Source: Streptomyces sp. TP-A0356
GTDB lineage: Bacteria > Actinomycetota > Actinomycetes > Streptomycetales > Streptomycetaceae
Reading direction: 5' to 3'
NCBI RefSeq assembly: GCF_001417775.1
Contig: NZ_BBZJ01000012.1
Location: 248,001-312,000 of the forward strand
DNA length: 64,000 nt
Shown here piece after piece: positions 8,448-16,736 of this stretch. Position 1 is the stretch's first letter. Each line of letters begins with the position of its first letter. A program made the translations under genes and the position numbers. Below the pieces are notes generated by a model. The model was not told the DNA's origin. It did no database searches and saw only the letters and a program-made list of their open reading frames with translations.

Positions 8448-11400
8448 TCAGGACCGGTGGTCGCAGCAACCGTCCCGGCGCATGAGCCGGCCCGCCTCCA
8501 GCCAGTCGCCTCCCTCGTCCGCGAGGCGCCGCCCTGCGGGCTCGAAGGCGGCCACCAGGTCGGCCGTCTCGTACGGCGTCCCGCCCCTGAGCACGGACAC
8601 CGTCCGTACGAGCGTGGTGAAGTCGGTGAACGGGTCGCCGTCGACGACGGTCAGGTCGGCCAGCCTGCCCACCTCGACCGTGCCGAGGTCGCGCTCCACG
8701 CCGAACAGCCGGGCGGGCAGGACGGTCGCGGTCCGCAGAGCGGCGGCCGGGGAGAGCCCACCCTGGTGCAGCGCGCGCAGCCCCAGGTGCAGCGAGAGGC
8801 CGACGGGCACGAGGGGCTGGTCGGTACCGAGGGCGACGATCCCGCCCGCGGTGAGGACACGCCGGTAGACGTCGGTCTCGGTGCGCAGCGTGGCCAGTTG
8901 GGCCGGGGTCGGCGGCACGTGCGCCGACTGCGCGACGAGTGCCGCGTCCCACGGAGGCATCACCACCGAGACGCGCGGGTCGTCGGCGAGGGCGGGATCG
9001 GCGCCCAGCAGCGGCGCGGAGGTGAACGGGGTGGCGATGAGTCCGAACCCGACGCCACGCGCCGTGTAGATCTCCACGACGTCCTCGTACGCCCGTCCGC
9101 GCGCCGTGATCGCATGCCCGAACTCGGCTCGCTGCGTGGCCTGCAGATGGGTCGTCAGGTCCTGGCCGACCTCGACCCCGGGCGACAGCAGATGCCCACC
9201 GGTGCGCACCCCGAGACGTTCGTGGGCGAAGCGCGCCGCTTCCTTCATCACCCAACTCGGCGCTCTCACATACGTCTTGACGAAGTCCCAGTCGAGTGCG
9301 GCTCCGCGTTCCAGGGAGCGGCGCAGTCCTGCCTCGGTGCGATGGGCGCGGCCCATGCTGTAGGCGACGCGTGCACCGTCGAGGAGCTCGCCGGTGGTCA
9401 GCAGCCGGGGCCCGGCCAGCTGCCCGGCCGCGACCGCCTCACGGATACGGGCCTGTTCGTGGGCGAAACCGCCGAGGGAGACGGCCGTCGTGATGCCGTA
9501 CGTGAGCTGCCCGACCGTCTGGCGGCCGCCGTAGGTGCTCTGCCAGGGGTGGGTATGGGTGTCCCACAGGCCCGGGACGACGGTCCGGTCCGAGGCGTCG
9601 ATGCGCCGCAGGGCGCCGGGACGGGAGACGCGGTGCGGCTCGACGGCGGTGATGCGTCCGCCGCGGACGATGATGTCGACATCGTCACGGGTCGTCTCGC
9701 CGGTGCCGTCCCACAACCGGCCGGCGTGCACCACCGCGTCCGCGGGGGCCACCGCGGAGGCGTCGAGGGGGACGCGGACGGTACGGGGGGCGCCGCCGTC
9801 GGTGGCGACGAGGCGCAGCCGGGTGCCGGAGAGATAGAGCAGGGTCCCCGAGTCGGCGGACCAGGAGGGGTGGTCGGCCGGTTCGGTGGTGAGGATGCGC
9901 GGTTCGCCGCTGGGGGTGCCGTCGGGGGTGACCGGCAGCAGATGCAGGGCGGATTCGACGATCACCGCCATCCAGCGGCCGTCGGGCGACCAGACGGGGC
10001 CGGAGGCGTACCGGTCGGAGACGGACACGTGCGGCGCGACGGCGTGCAGCCGGTCCTTGCCGGTGGTCGTGTCGACGATCCGGATGAGGTTGTAGCCCTC
10101 GCGGAAGCGGAGGTTGAGACGGCCCCGGTCGCACAGGGCGAGGTAACGGCCGTCGGGCGACCAGCTGGGACGGCCGGGCAGCCCGCCGCCGCCGAGCGGT
10201 GTCACCAGAACGCGTTCCTCGCCGCTCGCCAGGTCGCGGACCACGAGCCGGCCGGTGAGGTCGAGGCAGGCGAGTCGCGTCCCGTCGGGCGAGAGGGCCG
10301 GGTGCACCCGGCCGCCCGTGGCGAGGGCGGTCTCCGCGCCGGTGGCGAGGTCGTGACGGTACACGCCGAGCAGGCCGTCACGGTCGTCCGCGTACACCAG
10401 AGAGCGTCCGTCGGGTGCCCAGGCGGGGCCGAGGAGATAGCGGGTGGGCGCCGAGCGCCGCAGCCGCTTCGGGCTGGCGGATCCCGAAGTACCCGCCAGC
10501 CACAGTGAGTTGAGAGCGGCGAAGGCGATCCGCCGACCGTCGGGCGACAGCGCGGGCAGATGGATGCCGCGGACCGGACGGACCCGCGCCGCACCGAGGT
10601 CGTACTCCTTCACGCGGTACCGCGGCCGGTCCACGGGCAGCGTTCCCCGGAACGCCACCGTCTTCGCCTCCCCCGGTCGCTCGGGCCGTACGAGGGTGAA
10701 GCGGCCGTCCACCGTGAGCAGAAGTTCCCCGGCCGCCGTCCAGCGCGGGGGCACCGGCGCGATGTCCCCCGCGACGGCCACGGGCTTCCCGTCGACGACG
10801 AGCGTGCACGAGCCGCCCGGCGAGGCGGTGGTGCGCAGATGGGCCAGCAGGCGGCCGTCCGGGGCCAGGGCCGGGGTCATGACCTGCGCGGCCTCGGTCT
10901 CGGTGTACTCGACGACGACCGGCCCCGGGCCGTCGGCGGGGACGGCCGCGATGGTGCGGGCCTCCAGACCCAGTCCGGCGGACGTCGTCACCGCCCTCCC
11001 GCGGACGAACAGGACGCGTCTGCCGTCGGGTGACCAGGTCGGGTCGAAGTCCTCCCAGGCACCGTCCTGCAGTGGGCCGTCCTGTCCGTGGAGCCCGGTG
11101 AGACGCGTCAGCTTCCCGGAGCGCAGTTCCAGGACGTGGATGCGGTACGGACTGCCCGTCACCGGGTCGCCGCCGCGCTCCGAGGCGAAGGCGATGCGGG
11201 TGCCGTCCGGCGACCAGGCCGGGGCCCGGTCATCCCACGGGCCGTCCGTGCGCTGCCGTAGCTCCGTGCCGTCGGCGCGCATGGTCCAGATGTGGAAGCC
11301 GCCGCCCTGGTAGGCGCAGAACGCGACGAGCGTGCCGTCCGGGGAGTGCACGGGCCGGTTCGGCTCAAGTCCCGCCGGAGTGAGCGGCCGTGCCGGGCCG

Positions 11401-11636
11401 CCGTCGCGGGGCACGGACCACAGCACGCTCTGAACCTCGGCGACCAGCCGGTCGCCCGCCGGGGCCAGGGTCGCGGAACCGTTCGTGGCCTCGGTGAAGG
11501 ACAGGGACGGTACGGTGCGTTCGCGGGCGGCCCCCGAAGAGGCGCCCAGGGCGGTGACGGCCCCGGCGGCGCCTGCTGCGGCGAGGAGTTGACGGCGGGT
11601 CAGGCAGTGCGGGGCGGTGCGCCGGTCATGATCCAT
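8448..11636 (-). CDS. Tat-exported PD40 beta-propeller / amidohydrolase fusion
   Basis: A large secreted enzyme of about 1062 residues. The N-terminus LTRRQLLAAAGAAGAV is a Tat-type signal (twin Arg, Leu-Leu, then an Ala-rich core). The next ~580 residues carry many WD40-like/PD40 repeats with recurrent SPDG and WSPDGR turns, like TolB or dipeptidyl-peptidase propellers. The last ~430 residues are a metal-dependent amidohydrolase: VPGLWDTHTHPW gives the HxH metal ligands, two later His-containing strands follow (GGHLLSP and GHAITARG), and the final Asp lies in GTDQPLVP. It should hydrolyse an extracellular amide, imide or dipeptide-like bond; the substrate is unknown. It lies 75 bases downstream of tgmB on the same strand. 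ATG 11636 is chosen because it gives a compact Tat leader. Confidence 0.88.
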   Translation of the reverse strand: MDHDRRTAPHCLTRRQLLAAAGAAGAVTALGASSGAARERTVPSLSFTEATNGSATLAPAGDRLVAEVQSVLWSVPRDGGPARPLTPAGLEPNRPVHSPDGTLVAFCAYQGGGFHIWTMRADGTELRQRTDGPWDDRAPAWSPDGTRIAFASERGGDPVTGSPYRIHVLELRSGKLTRLTGLHGQDGPLQDGAWEDFDPTWSPDGRRVLFVRGRAVTTSAGLGLEARTIAAVPADGPGPVVVEYTETEAAQVMTPALAPDGRLLAHLRTTASPGGSCTLVVDGKPVAVAGDIAPVPPRWTAAGELLLTVDGRFTLVRPERPGEAKTVAFRGTLPVDRPRYRVKEYDLGAARVRPVRGIHLPALSPDGRRIAFAALNSLWLAGTSGSASPKRLRRSAPTRYLLGPAWAPDGRSLVYADDRDGLLGVYRHDLATGAETALATGGRVHPALSPDGTRLACLDLTGRLVVRDLASGEERVLVTPLGGGGLPGRPSWSPDGRYLALCDRGRLNLRFREGYNLIRIVDTTTGKDRLHAVAPHVSVSDRYASGPVWSPDGRWMAVIVESALHLLPVTPDGTPSGEPRILTTEPADHPSWSADSGTLLYLSGTRLRLVATDGGAPRTVRVPLDASAVAPADAVVHAGRLWDGTGETTRDDVDIIVRGGRITAVEPHRVSRPGALRRIDASDRTVVPGLWDTHTHPWQSTYGGRQTVGQLTYGITTAVSLGGFAHEQARIREAVAAGQLAGPRLLTTGELLDGARVAYSMGRAHRTEAGLRRSLERGAALDWDFVKTYVRAPSWVMKEAARFAHERLGVRTGGHLLSPGVEVGQDLTTHLQATQRAEFGHAITARGRAYEDVVEIYTARGVGFGLIATPFTSAPLLGADPALADDPRVSVVMPPWDAALVAQSAHVPPTPAQLATLRTETDVYRRVLTAGGIVALGTDQPLVPVGLSLHLGLRALHQGGLSPAAALRTATVLPARLFGVERDLGTVEVGRLADLTVVDGDPFTDFTTLVRTVSVLRGGTPYETADLVAAFEPAGRRLADEGGDWLEAGRLMRRDGCCDHRS

Positions 11637-11711
11637 GGCACAGCACGCTTGCGTATCCCGCCCCCCACGGGCAACAGGCATTCAGGCCATAGGGGGTACG
11701 GCCGGCACGGC

Positions 11712-12668
11712 TCACCAGCGGCTCTCGGGGGCGCGGCGCTCCGTCGTGCGCTGTGCGAGCCACAGCGCGACCGCTTCCGCGATCGGCTGCCCGGTCTCCA
11801 GTTCGACGAAGCCGAACTGCCCACCCTGATTGCACTCGAGGAACCACCACAGGCCCTCGTCGTCCTCGGCGAAGTCGAAGGCCGCGTAGGCGAGTCCGGA
11901 CAGCGTCAGGTAGTCGTGGACCGACTTCGCGACGCGCTCGGGCACGGTCGTGGCCTCCCAGGCGTACCCGGTGTCGCCGTACCGCCCGTCGACCTGCCCG
12001 GGCGCGGCCCTCTTGCGGGCGCCGAACAGCCGGGCACCGACACAGGTCAGCCGGATGTCGGCGCGCTTGGGGACATACTGCTGCAGCAGGGCCGGTCCGG
12101 CGGCCACGGCGGAGAAGTCGGCGTCGGGTCCGATCAGCGTGGTCGGCAAGGAGAGCGCCGGATCGTCGGGCGGCGGCCCCGACGCCGACTTCACCACGAC
12201 GTCCCGGTACTCCTCGGCGAACTGCTGGGCCAGGCGCGGGGCGGTGGTGATGACGGTCGGGGGCACCGCGAATCCGCTGAGGTGGGCGACCCGTAACTGC
12301 CACGGCTTGTAGCGGGCCTGTTCGGCGTTGCGGGGATGGTTCATCCACCGGGGCGTGGCCGAGTAGAGCATGCCGTAGAGGGCCTGGCGGGTCTCGGCGA
12401 TCAGCCATGGCGAGGCGTGCTCGGCGTGGGCGGCCGGCTCGCCCGGCCGGCGCACCCACACCGAACGCAGTCCTCCCATGCTCAGGACATGCCCGTTGAC
12501 CGAGAGGTGGCCGTCGAAGTCGCCATGGGCGTAGTCGGCCGACAGCACCGCCTTGCCGGGCAGGTCGGCGGGGTCCAGCCGCATCACGGGAACGCCCCGC
12601 TCCTGCAGCTCGGCCACCGCCATGTCGGCGGTCACGTCCTGCTCCGACGTGAGGATGAGGACCGTCAT
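11712..12668 (-). CDS. tgmB: ATP-grasp graspetide ligase TgmB
   Basis: A 318-residue ATP-grasp enzyme of the graspetide (omega-ester/omega-amide peptide) maturase family. It activates Asp/Glu side chains of the precursor as acyl phosphates and joins them to Ser/Thr or Lys side chains. The N-terminal LILTSEQDVTAD and VWVRRPG segments, the lysine in VVVKSASG, the QQYVPKRADIRLTCVG strand and the metal-binding DFAEDDEGLWWFLECNQGGQF block (split here by the acidic loop) are diagnostic. The gene starts 14 bases after the tgmA stop, so the two form an operon, probably translationally coupled since no good ribosome site precedes this ATG. No isoaspartyl or other methyltransferase (tgmC-like) gene is adjacent. 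Confidence 0.92.
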   Translation of the reverse strand: MTVLILTSEQDVTADMAVAELQERGVPVMRLDPADLPGKAVLSADYAHGDFDGHLSVNGHVLSMGGLRSVWVRRPGEPAAHAEHASPWLIAETRQALYGMLYSATPRWMNHPRNAEQARYKPWQLRVAHLSGFAVPPTVITTAPRLAQQFAEEYRDVVVKSASGPPPDDPALSLPTTLIGPDADFSAVAAGPALLQQYVPKRADIRLTCVGARLFGARKRAAPGQVDGRYGDTGYAWEATTVPERVAKSVHDYLTLSGLAYAAFDFAEDDEGLWWFLECNQGGQFGFVELETGQPIAEAVALWLAQRTTERRAPESRW

Positions 12669-12682
12669 CCGCGTGCGGGCCG

Positions 12683-12874
12683 TCAGTCGTCGAAGTGGGT
12701 CTGGGAACCGGCGGTGGACGTCGTCGTTCCGGCCGCCAGGAGCAGCTCGCGGTCGCTCACGGCGGGCCGGCCGTCGGGCAGCACGTTCAGCTGCCGGGAG
12801 GCGTCGAAGCGGTACGGCGTCACCACAGCCGGAAGCCCTCTGGGCAGGGCGTAGTTGAGGGTGAACGGGCGCAC
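12683..12874 (-). CDS. tgmA: Graspetide precursor peptide TgmA
   Basis: A 63-residue RiPP precursor. The leader begins RPFTLNYALPRG and contains the recognition block TPYRFDASRQ typical of the ATP-grasp target family. After the GDRxx-like linker, the C-terminal core reads TTTSTAGSQTHFDD. The core has seven hydroxyl residues as ester donors but only two acidic side chains (D62, D63), so at most two side-chain macrolactones can form. The start is GTG at 12874, fixed by GGAGG six bases upstream and by the family N-terminus RPF. The ligase gene tgmB follows immediately. The product would be a small crosslinked peptide of unknown activity. The call rests on motif recognition and the partner gene. 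Confidence 0.92.
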   Translation of the reverse strand: MRPFTLNYALPRGLPAVVTPYRFDASRQLNVLPDGRPAVSDRELLLAAGTTTSTAGSQTHFDD

Positions 12875-12912
12875 GGGAAACCTCCACGGTCCTGGGTTGC
12901 CTCTTCCCAAAC

Positions 12913-12935
12913 CCTTACGTCCTCCGCGCGTAAGG
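12913..12935. promoter_or_regulatory. Inverted repeat upstream of tgmA
   Basis: CCTTACG (12913-12919) and CGTAAGG (12929-12935) form a 7-bp dyad about 40 bases upstream of the tgmA start in an AT-richer stretch. It could be an operator for tgmAB or for the divergent 13125 gene. Function is inferred from position only. Confidence 0.3.
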
Positions 12936-13124
12936 AATTCATCACTTTCCGCCACATCAGGGTGAAGGTCATCACATTGCCACGACACAACCCCGGACCC
13001 CGGGGGGCGTCCCCGGCAAGCCGACTGTTAGGTGTCAGTGCTCTCGGCAACAATGCAAGGGTAAAGATCATCTCGCCCTCGGTGCGGGATGACGTCCGTC
13101 CGTGTTCCGAAAGGCTGACCCGCC

Positions 13125-13412
13125 ATGACGCGCCCTCGGCTCAGTTCCCGTGCTGCCGAAGTGCTGCGCCTGATCATGGACCGGCGCGTCCCGGTCTTCC
13201 TCACGGTGCATGCGAACGGGCGCCGCAGGTACGGATATTGGCAGTCCGGCGGCCGTCCGGTGGCACTGCCCACCGACGAGTGCGACGCGCTGTACGCGGC
13301 GGGGCGGATCGTGCTCGGCGACCCGGTCGTCGACCGGGCCAAGACCACCTACCGGGTACGAGCCGCCGAGCGCGGCGGATACCGCGCGGCACGCTCCGCC
13401 CTGACGGCCTGA
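13125..13412 (+). CDS. Small conserved-looking protein, function unknown
   Basis: A 95-residue basic protein starting MTRPRLSSRAAEVLR, with GAAAGG-like purines about ten bases before the ATG. I do not recognise a family. It has no signal peptide or membrane helix. The central part (FLTVHANGRRRYGYWQSGG) looks like beta strands, and the rest is helical and Arg-rich. GC-rich codon use is normal for the window. It is divergent from tgmA, so the 250-base gap holds both promoters. Its position suggests, but does not show, a link to the graspetide locus. Confidence 0.65.
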   Translation: MTRPRLSSRAAEVLRLIMDRRVPVFLTVHANGRRRYGYWQSGGRPVALPTDECDALYAAGRIVLGDPVVDRAKTTYRVRAAERGGYRAARSALTA

Positions 13413-13452
13413 CCGGCCGCGCCGTGCGCCGACCGGTCCCCGCCACGGGTGC

Positions 13453-14436
13453 CTACCAGCGGTCCTCGACCTGCTCCTTGATCCGCCGGTCGTAGAGGTC
13501 CTGGATCGCGTCGAGCGTGACCTGCGGCAGCGGCGGCAGCTTCGCGACCGCCGCGTTGGCGCGCGCCTGGTCCGCCGAGCGGGCCCCGGGGATCACCGTG
13601 GTCACGCCGGGCTGCTGGACGATCCAGGCGAGCGCCAGCTGGGCCGGGGTGAAGCCCTCCGGCGCGAGCGAGGCGAACTCGGCCGCCGCCTCCACGCCCG
13701 TCGCGAAGTCCACGCCGGAGAAGGTCTCGCCCTGGTCGAAGGCCTCGCCGTGCCGGTTGAACGAACGGTGGTCGTTCGCAGCGAAGACCGTGTCCTTGGT
13801 GTACCTGCCCGACAGCAGACCGGAGGCCAGCGGCACACGCGCGATGATCCCCACGCCCGCCTCCCGCGCGGCCGGGAGGACCTCGCGCAGCGGCTTCATG
13901 CGGAAGGGGTTGAGGATGATCTGGACGCTCGCCACATTCGGACGGGCGATCGCCGTCAGCGCCTCGTCGCACGTCTCGACGCTCACGCCGTAGGCGGCGA
14001 TACGGCCCTCCTCGACCAGCGTGTCCAGGGCGTCGTACACCTCGTCGGAGGAGTAGACGGGTGTCGGCGGGCAGTGCAGCTGCACCAGGTCGATGCGGTC
14101 CACGCCGAGGTTGCGCCGTGAGCGGTCGTTCCAGGCGCGGAAGTTGTCCAGGACGTAGTTCTGCGGGATCTGGTCGACCCGGCGGCCCATCTTGGTCGCC
14201 ACCAGCACATGCAGGTCGGGCCTGCCGAGCAGGAACGCCGCGAGGGTCTGCTCGCTGCGCCCGTCGCCGTACACGTCGGCGGTGTCGAAGAAGGTCACAC
14301 CCGACTCCGCCGCCGCCTCCAGCACCTCGTGGGCGTCCTTGTCGTCCACGTCGCCCCAGTCGGCGCCCAATTGCCACGTGCCGAGGCCGATCACCGACGC
14401 ATGCTGCCCCGACCTGCGGAATTCTCGCTCTTCCAT
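13453..14436 (-). CDS. Aldo/keto reductase
   Basis: A 327-residue NADPH-dependent aldo/keto reductase with a (beta/alpha)8 barrel. The catalytic tetrad is visible: D51 and Y56 in FFDTADVYGDG, K82 in VATKMGRR and H121 in VQLHCPP. The NADPH-binding end contains TTVIPGARSADQARANA. It is of the bacterial MocA/YajO-like type and acts in the cytosol on aldehydes or ketones; the physiological substrate is unknown. The gene is flanked by a divergent ATP-grasp-like gene and the convergent small gene at 13125. Nothing ties it firmly to the graspetide locus, though a modifying role is possible. Confidence 0.92.
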   Translation of the reverse strand: MEEREFRRSGQHASVIGLGTWQLGADWGDVDDKDAHEVLEAAAESGVTFFDTADVYGDGRSEQTLAAFLLGRPDLHVLVATKMGRRVDQIPQNYVLDNFRAWNDRSRRNLGVDRIDLVQLHCPPTPVYSSDEVYDALDTLVEEGRIAAYGVSVETCDEALTAIARPNVASVQIILNPFRMKPLREVLPAAREAGVGIIARVPLASGLLSGRYTKDTVFAANDHRSFNRHGEAFDQGETFSGVDFATGVEAAAEFASLAPEGFTPAQLALAWIVQQPGVTTVIPGARSADQARANAAVAKLPPLPQVTLDAIQDLYDRRIKEQVEDRW

Positions 14437-14587
14437 GGGGCCAGTCTGTCATCCGCACCCGCCCGCGCACGGTACGGCCCCTCCTGCGCGCCGCATCCGG
14501 TCACCGGCCGGGCCCGGACACGGGGACCGCCCGGAGCCCGCTCTCGCTTCGCCGCTAGGTTGGTCGGCGCCGACCGAGGAGACACAC

Positions 14588-15424
14588 ATGCCCGCCCGCC
14601 CCCGCCTTCTGTACGTGACCGACCTGGCCTACCAGGCCCGCGGGCGGCGCTACTGCGACGAGGACATCGCCCTGTCCTCCCGGCTGCGCGCGGACTTCGA
14701 CATCGCCCTGTGCCATCCGCTGGACACGGCGGCGCTGATGGACGACTTCGACGCCGTGGTGGTCCGCAACAGCGGTCCGATGCTGCACCACCAGGCGGCG
14801 TACGACGCCTTCCGCGCCCGGGCCGCCGCGCACGGCACCCGTGTGTACAACCCGCTGACCGGCCGGGCCGACATGGCCGGCAAGCAGTATCTGCTCGACC
14901 TGACGGCTGCCGGATTCCCGGTCATCCCCACCGCCGACCGGCCCGAGGACCTGGGGCGGCTGCCCGAGAGCGACCGGTACGCGGTCAAGCCGAAGGCCGG
15001 GGCGGACTCCATAGGCCTGGACTTCGTGCCCCGCGAGCGGCTGGCGGACCTCAGCTGGGGCGACATCCTGGTACAGCCGCGCATCGACTTCCGTTACGAG
15101 GCGTCGTTCTACTACGTCGACGACGCCTTCCAGTACGCCCTGCACGCCCCCGACCCGGCGCAGCGCTGGGTCCTGGAACCCTACGAGCCCACCGAGGCCG
15201 ATCTGGCCTTCGCCCGGCGCTTCATCGACTGGAACACCCTCGACCACGGCATCCAGCGCGTTGACGCCTGCCGCACCCAGGGCGGCGACCTCCTGCTGGT
15301 CGAACTGGAGGACCTCAACCCCTATCTCTCCCTCGACCGCGTCCCCGGCCCCGACCGTGACGCCTTCGTCGCCGCGATGACGGCCTCACTCCACGGGTAC
15401 CTGGAGGCCGGCCCCCGGGTGTGA
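14588..15424 (+). CDS. ATP-grasp-fold protein, function unknown
   Basis: A 278-residue protein with the ATP-grasp arrangement: N-terminal domain LLYVTDLAYQARGRRYCDED, central KQYLLDLTAAGFPVIPT, the ATP-binding lysine strand YAVKPKAGADSIGL, the VQPRIDF strand, and the metal-binding end VELEDLNPYLSL (E, D and N ligands). Family members form C-N or C-O bonds through acyl phosphates. It is not a TgmB: it lacks the RiPP ligase signatures and sits on the other strand. GAGGAG eight bases upstream supports the ATG. No signal peptide. The substrate is unknown. It is the second ATP-grasp gene within 4 kb. Confidence 0.8.
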   Translation: MPARPRLLYVTDLAYQARGRRYCDEDIALSSRLRADFDIALCHPLDTAALMDDFDAVVVRNSGPMLHHQAAYDAFRARAAAHGTRVYNPLTGRADMAGKQYLLDLTAAGFPVIPTADRPEDLGRLPESDRYAVKPKAGADSIGLDFVPRERLADLSWGDILVQPRIDFRYEASFYYVDDAFQYALHAPDPAQRWVLEPYEPTEADLAFARRFIDWNTLDHGIQRVDACRTQGGDLLLVELEDLNPYLSLDRVPGPDRDAFVAAMTASLHGYLEAGPRV

Positions 15425-15436
15425 CGTCCGGAACGC

Positions 15437-15752
15437 TCAGCCGGTGGCGGCCCGCGGGGTCCGTCGCAGCTTCCGTGCCGCGAGGGCGAGTTGGAGCCGC
15501 AGACGGGCCAAGAGGCCACGGCGTAGGAGGGTCGCGGCGGCCCAGGGTGCCTCGGCGACGGCACGCTCCATCGCGAGCAGGTCGGGGATCGGCGGTGTGT
15601 CCGGTCCCACCGTGTCGGAGAGCAGGGCGAGCGGCCCCCAGTTCGTCCGCGTGGGCCGTGCGCGGCCCCGGGTCGTACGCCGTTCCCTCGGTCGTGAAGC
15701 GGAGCGCGGTGCGGGCCGCCGCCCACGACTCGGCAGCGCCCGCCCACCGCCC
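15437..15752 (-). pseudogene. Remnant of a PucR/CdaR-like transcriptional regulator (C-terminal part)
   Basis: Two frames together encode a recognisable regulator tail. ESWAAARTALRFTTEGTAYD and HADELG are read from 15731 downward, then the text continues as LALLSDTVGPDTPPIPDLL in the neighbouring frame, as if one G was added to the G-run near 15633. Upstream the first frame meets a stop at 15753-15755. The expected helix-turn-helix between PWAAATL and RLRLQLALA is missing, as if deleted. This resembles the C-terminal part of streptomycete PucR-type regulators, from memory. The lesions (frameshift, stop, internal gap) make it a pseudogene; a sequencing error could explain only the G-run. Confidence 0.5.
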
Positions 15753-16162
15753 CTACCGCTCGCGAGGCGCCGCCGTGGTCCCGCGGACGACCTCCCTACG
15801 GGCTCCACGGACCGATTCCGGACCGTTGCCCCTCCGGCGCCCGCTGTCCGGCCTCGTCGACGGGTTCGACCCGGGCGCCGCCGCCGTCCAGCGCCACCGC
15901 CCGTGGACGCTGCCCGGTGTGGAGCGGGACTTCCGGCTTCTGGGGTGACGGGCTGCAAGCCGGGTCTCGCTCGCCCAGGAACGCGGCGCACGGCATCACC
16001 GACCACGGCAACGCGGGCGCCCTGACGCTCACGCACGACACGACGTTCCGCGACCGGCACCGGTGCGCGGGCCACGGACGCGTCCCTTCCGGCCGCGGCC
16101 GCCCTCCTCGTGCCCCGCAACGGCGCCCGGATCGGGCCCGGAGCGGGGCCCGGATCTGAGCC
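15753..16162. other. Degenerate 410-bp stretch without a credible gene
   Basis: Frames are open by GC bias on both strands but none has a family-like composition, a ribosome site or a continuous domain. Scattered fragments suggest it is decayed coding DNA continuing from the regulator remnant at 15437-15752. I see no promoter, repeat or terminator in it. Confidence 0.4.
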
Positions 16163-16552
16163 TCAGGCCGGCTCCCGGCTCTCCAGCCGCAGCTCGACAT
16201 CCACCTCCTGGTCACCGGCGACCACGCCCAGTTGCTGGACGTCGAACGTCTCGTCCAGGGCACGGCGCAGTCGCTCCACCGCCCGGGGTTCACCCTGCAG
16301 CTCGGCCTTCACCGGGCCCGACAGGTGCGGTGGCGGCTCCGCCCGCCGGGGCTCGCCATGGGTGGCCGAGGTGTCGAACGTCCCGGTCCACATCGTGGGC
16401 CGGGATCCCTCGGCCCTGTGCGGTGCGTCGTCGGCGCAGCGGTCCGACTCGAAGCGCCGGCAGAGTTCGGCGAACAGGCTCCCGGCGTCCTCCGGCGAGC
16501 AGTCGCTGACCACCACCTCGACCTCTGGTGCATGCGATAGGGGCGAGTTCAC
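16163..16552 (-). CDS. Small acidic protein, function unknown
   Basis: A 129-residue acidic protein starting at GTG 16552 behind AAGGAGAGG. It begins NSPLSHAPEVEVVVSDCSPEDAG and ends VDVELRLESREPA. Two short strand-helix units flank a Pro-rich middle. I do not recognise the family; it has no signal peptide, membrane helix or metal motif beyond three scattered Cys. It is divergent from the RpiR regulator, and the 184-base gap must hold both promoters. It may be a small regulatory or effector-associated protein, but nothing shows this directly. Confidence 0.65.
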   Translation of the reverse strand: MNSPLSHAPEVEVVVSDCSPEDAGSLFAELCRRFESDRCADDAPHRAEGSRPTMWTGTFDTSATHGEPRRAEPPPHLSGPVKAELQGEPRAVERLRRALDETFDVQQLGVVAGDQEVDVELRLESREPA

Positions 16553-16736
16553 AGCCGTTCCTCTCCTTCGATGGCCGACGCGGGTACCCCACCCCGTGCC
16601 TCCCATGCACGACGGTACGGCCGAAGAGGGCGGCCCGCCTGTCGGGGCGCTGTCCGCGATGTGAGCGGTAAGGCCCCTGGTCAGCGCCGTCCGTGAGCTA
16701 TGTTGAAGGTTCTCGGGACATGAAGGAGGCGGTCCG

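Noticed and set aside
15421..15948. Plus-strand open frame after the ATP-grasp gene
   Set aside because: It has no domain, no ribosome site, and its sequence is explained by the minus-strand regulator remnant.
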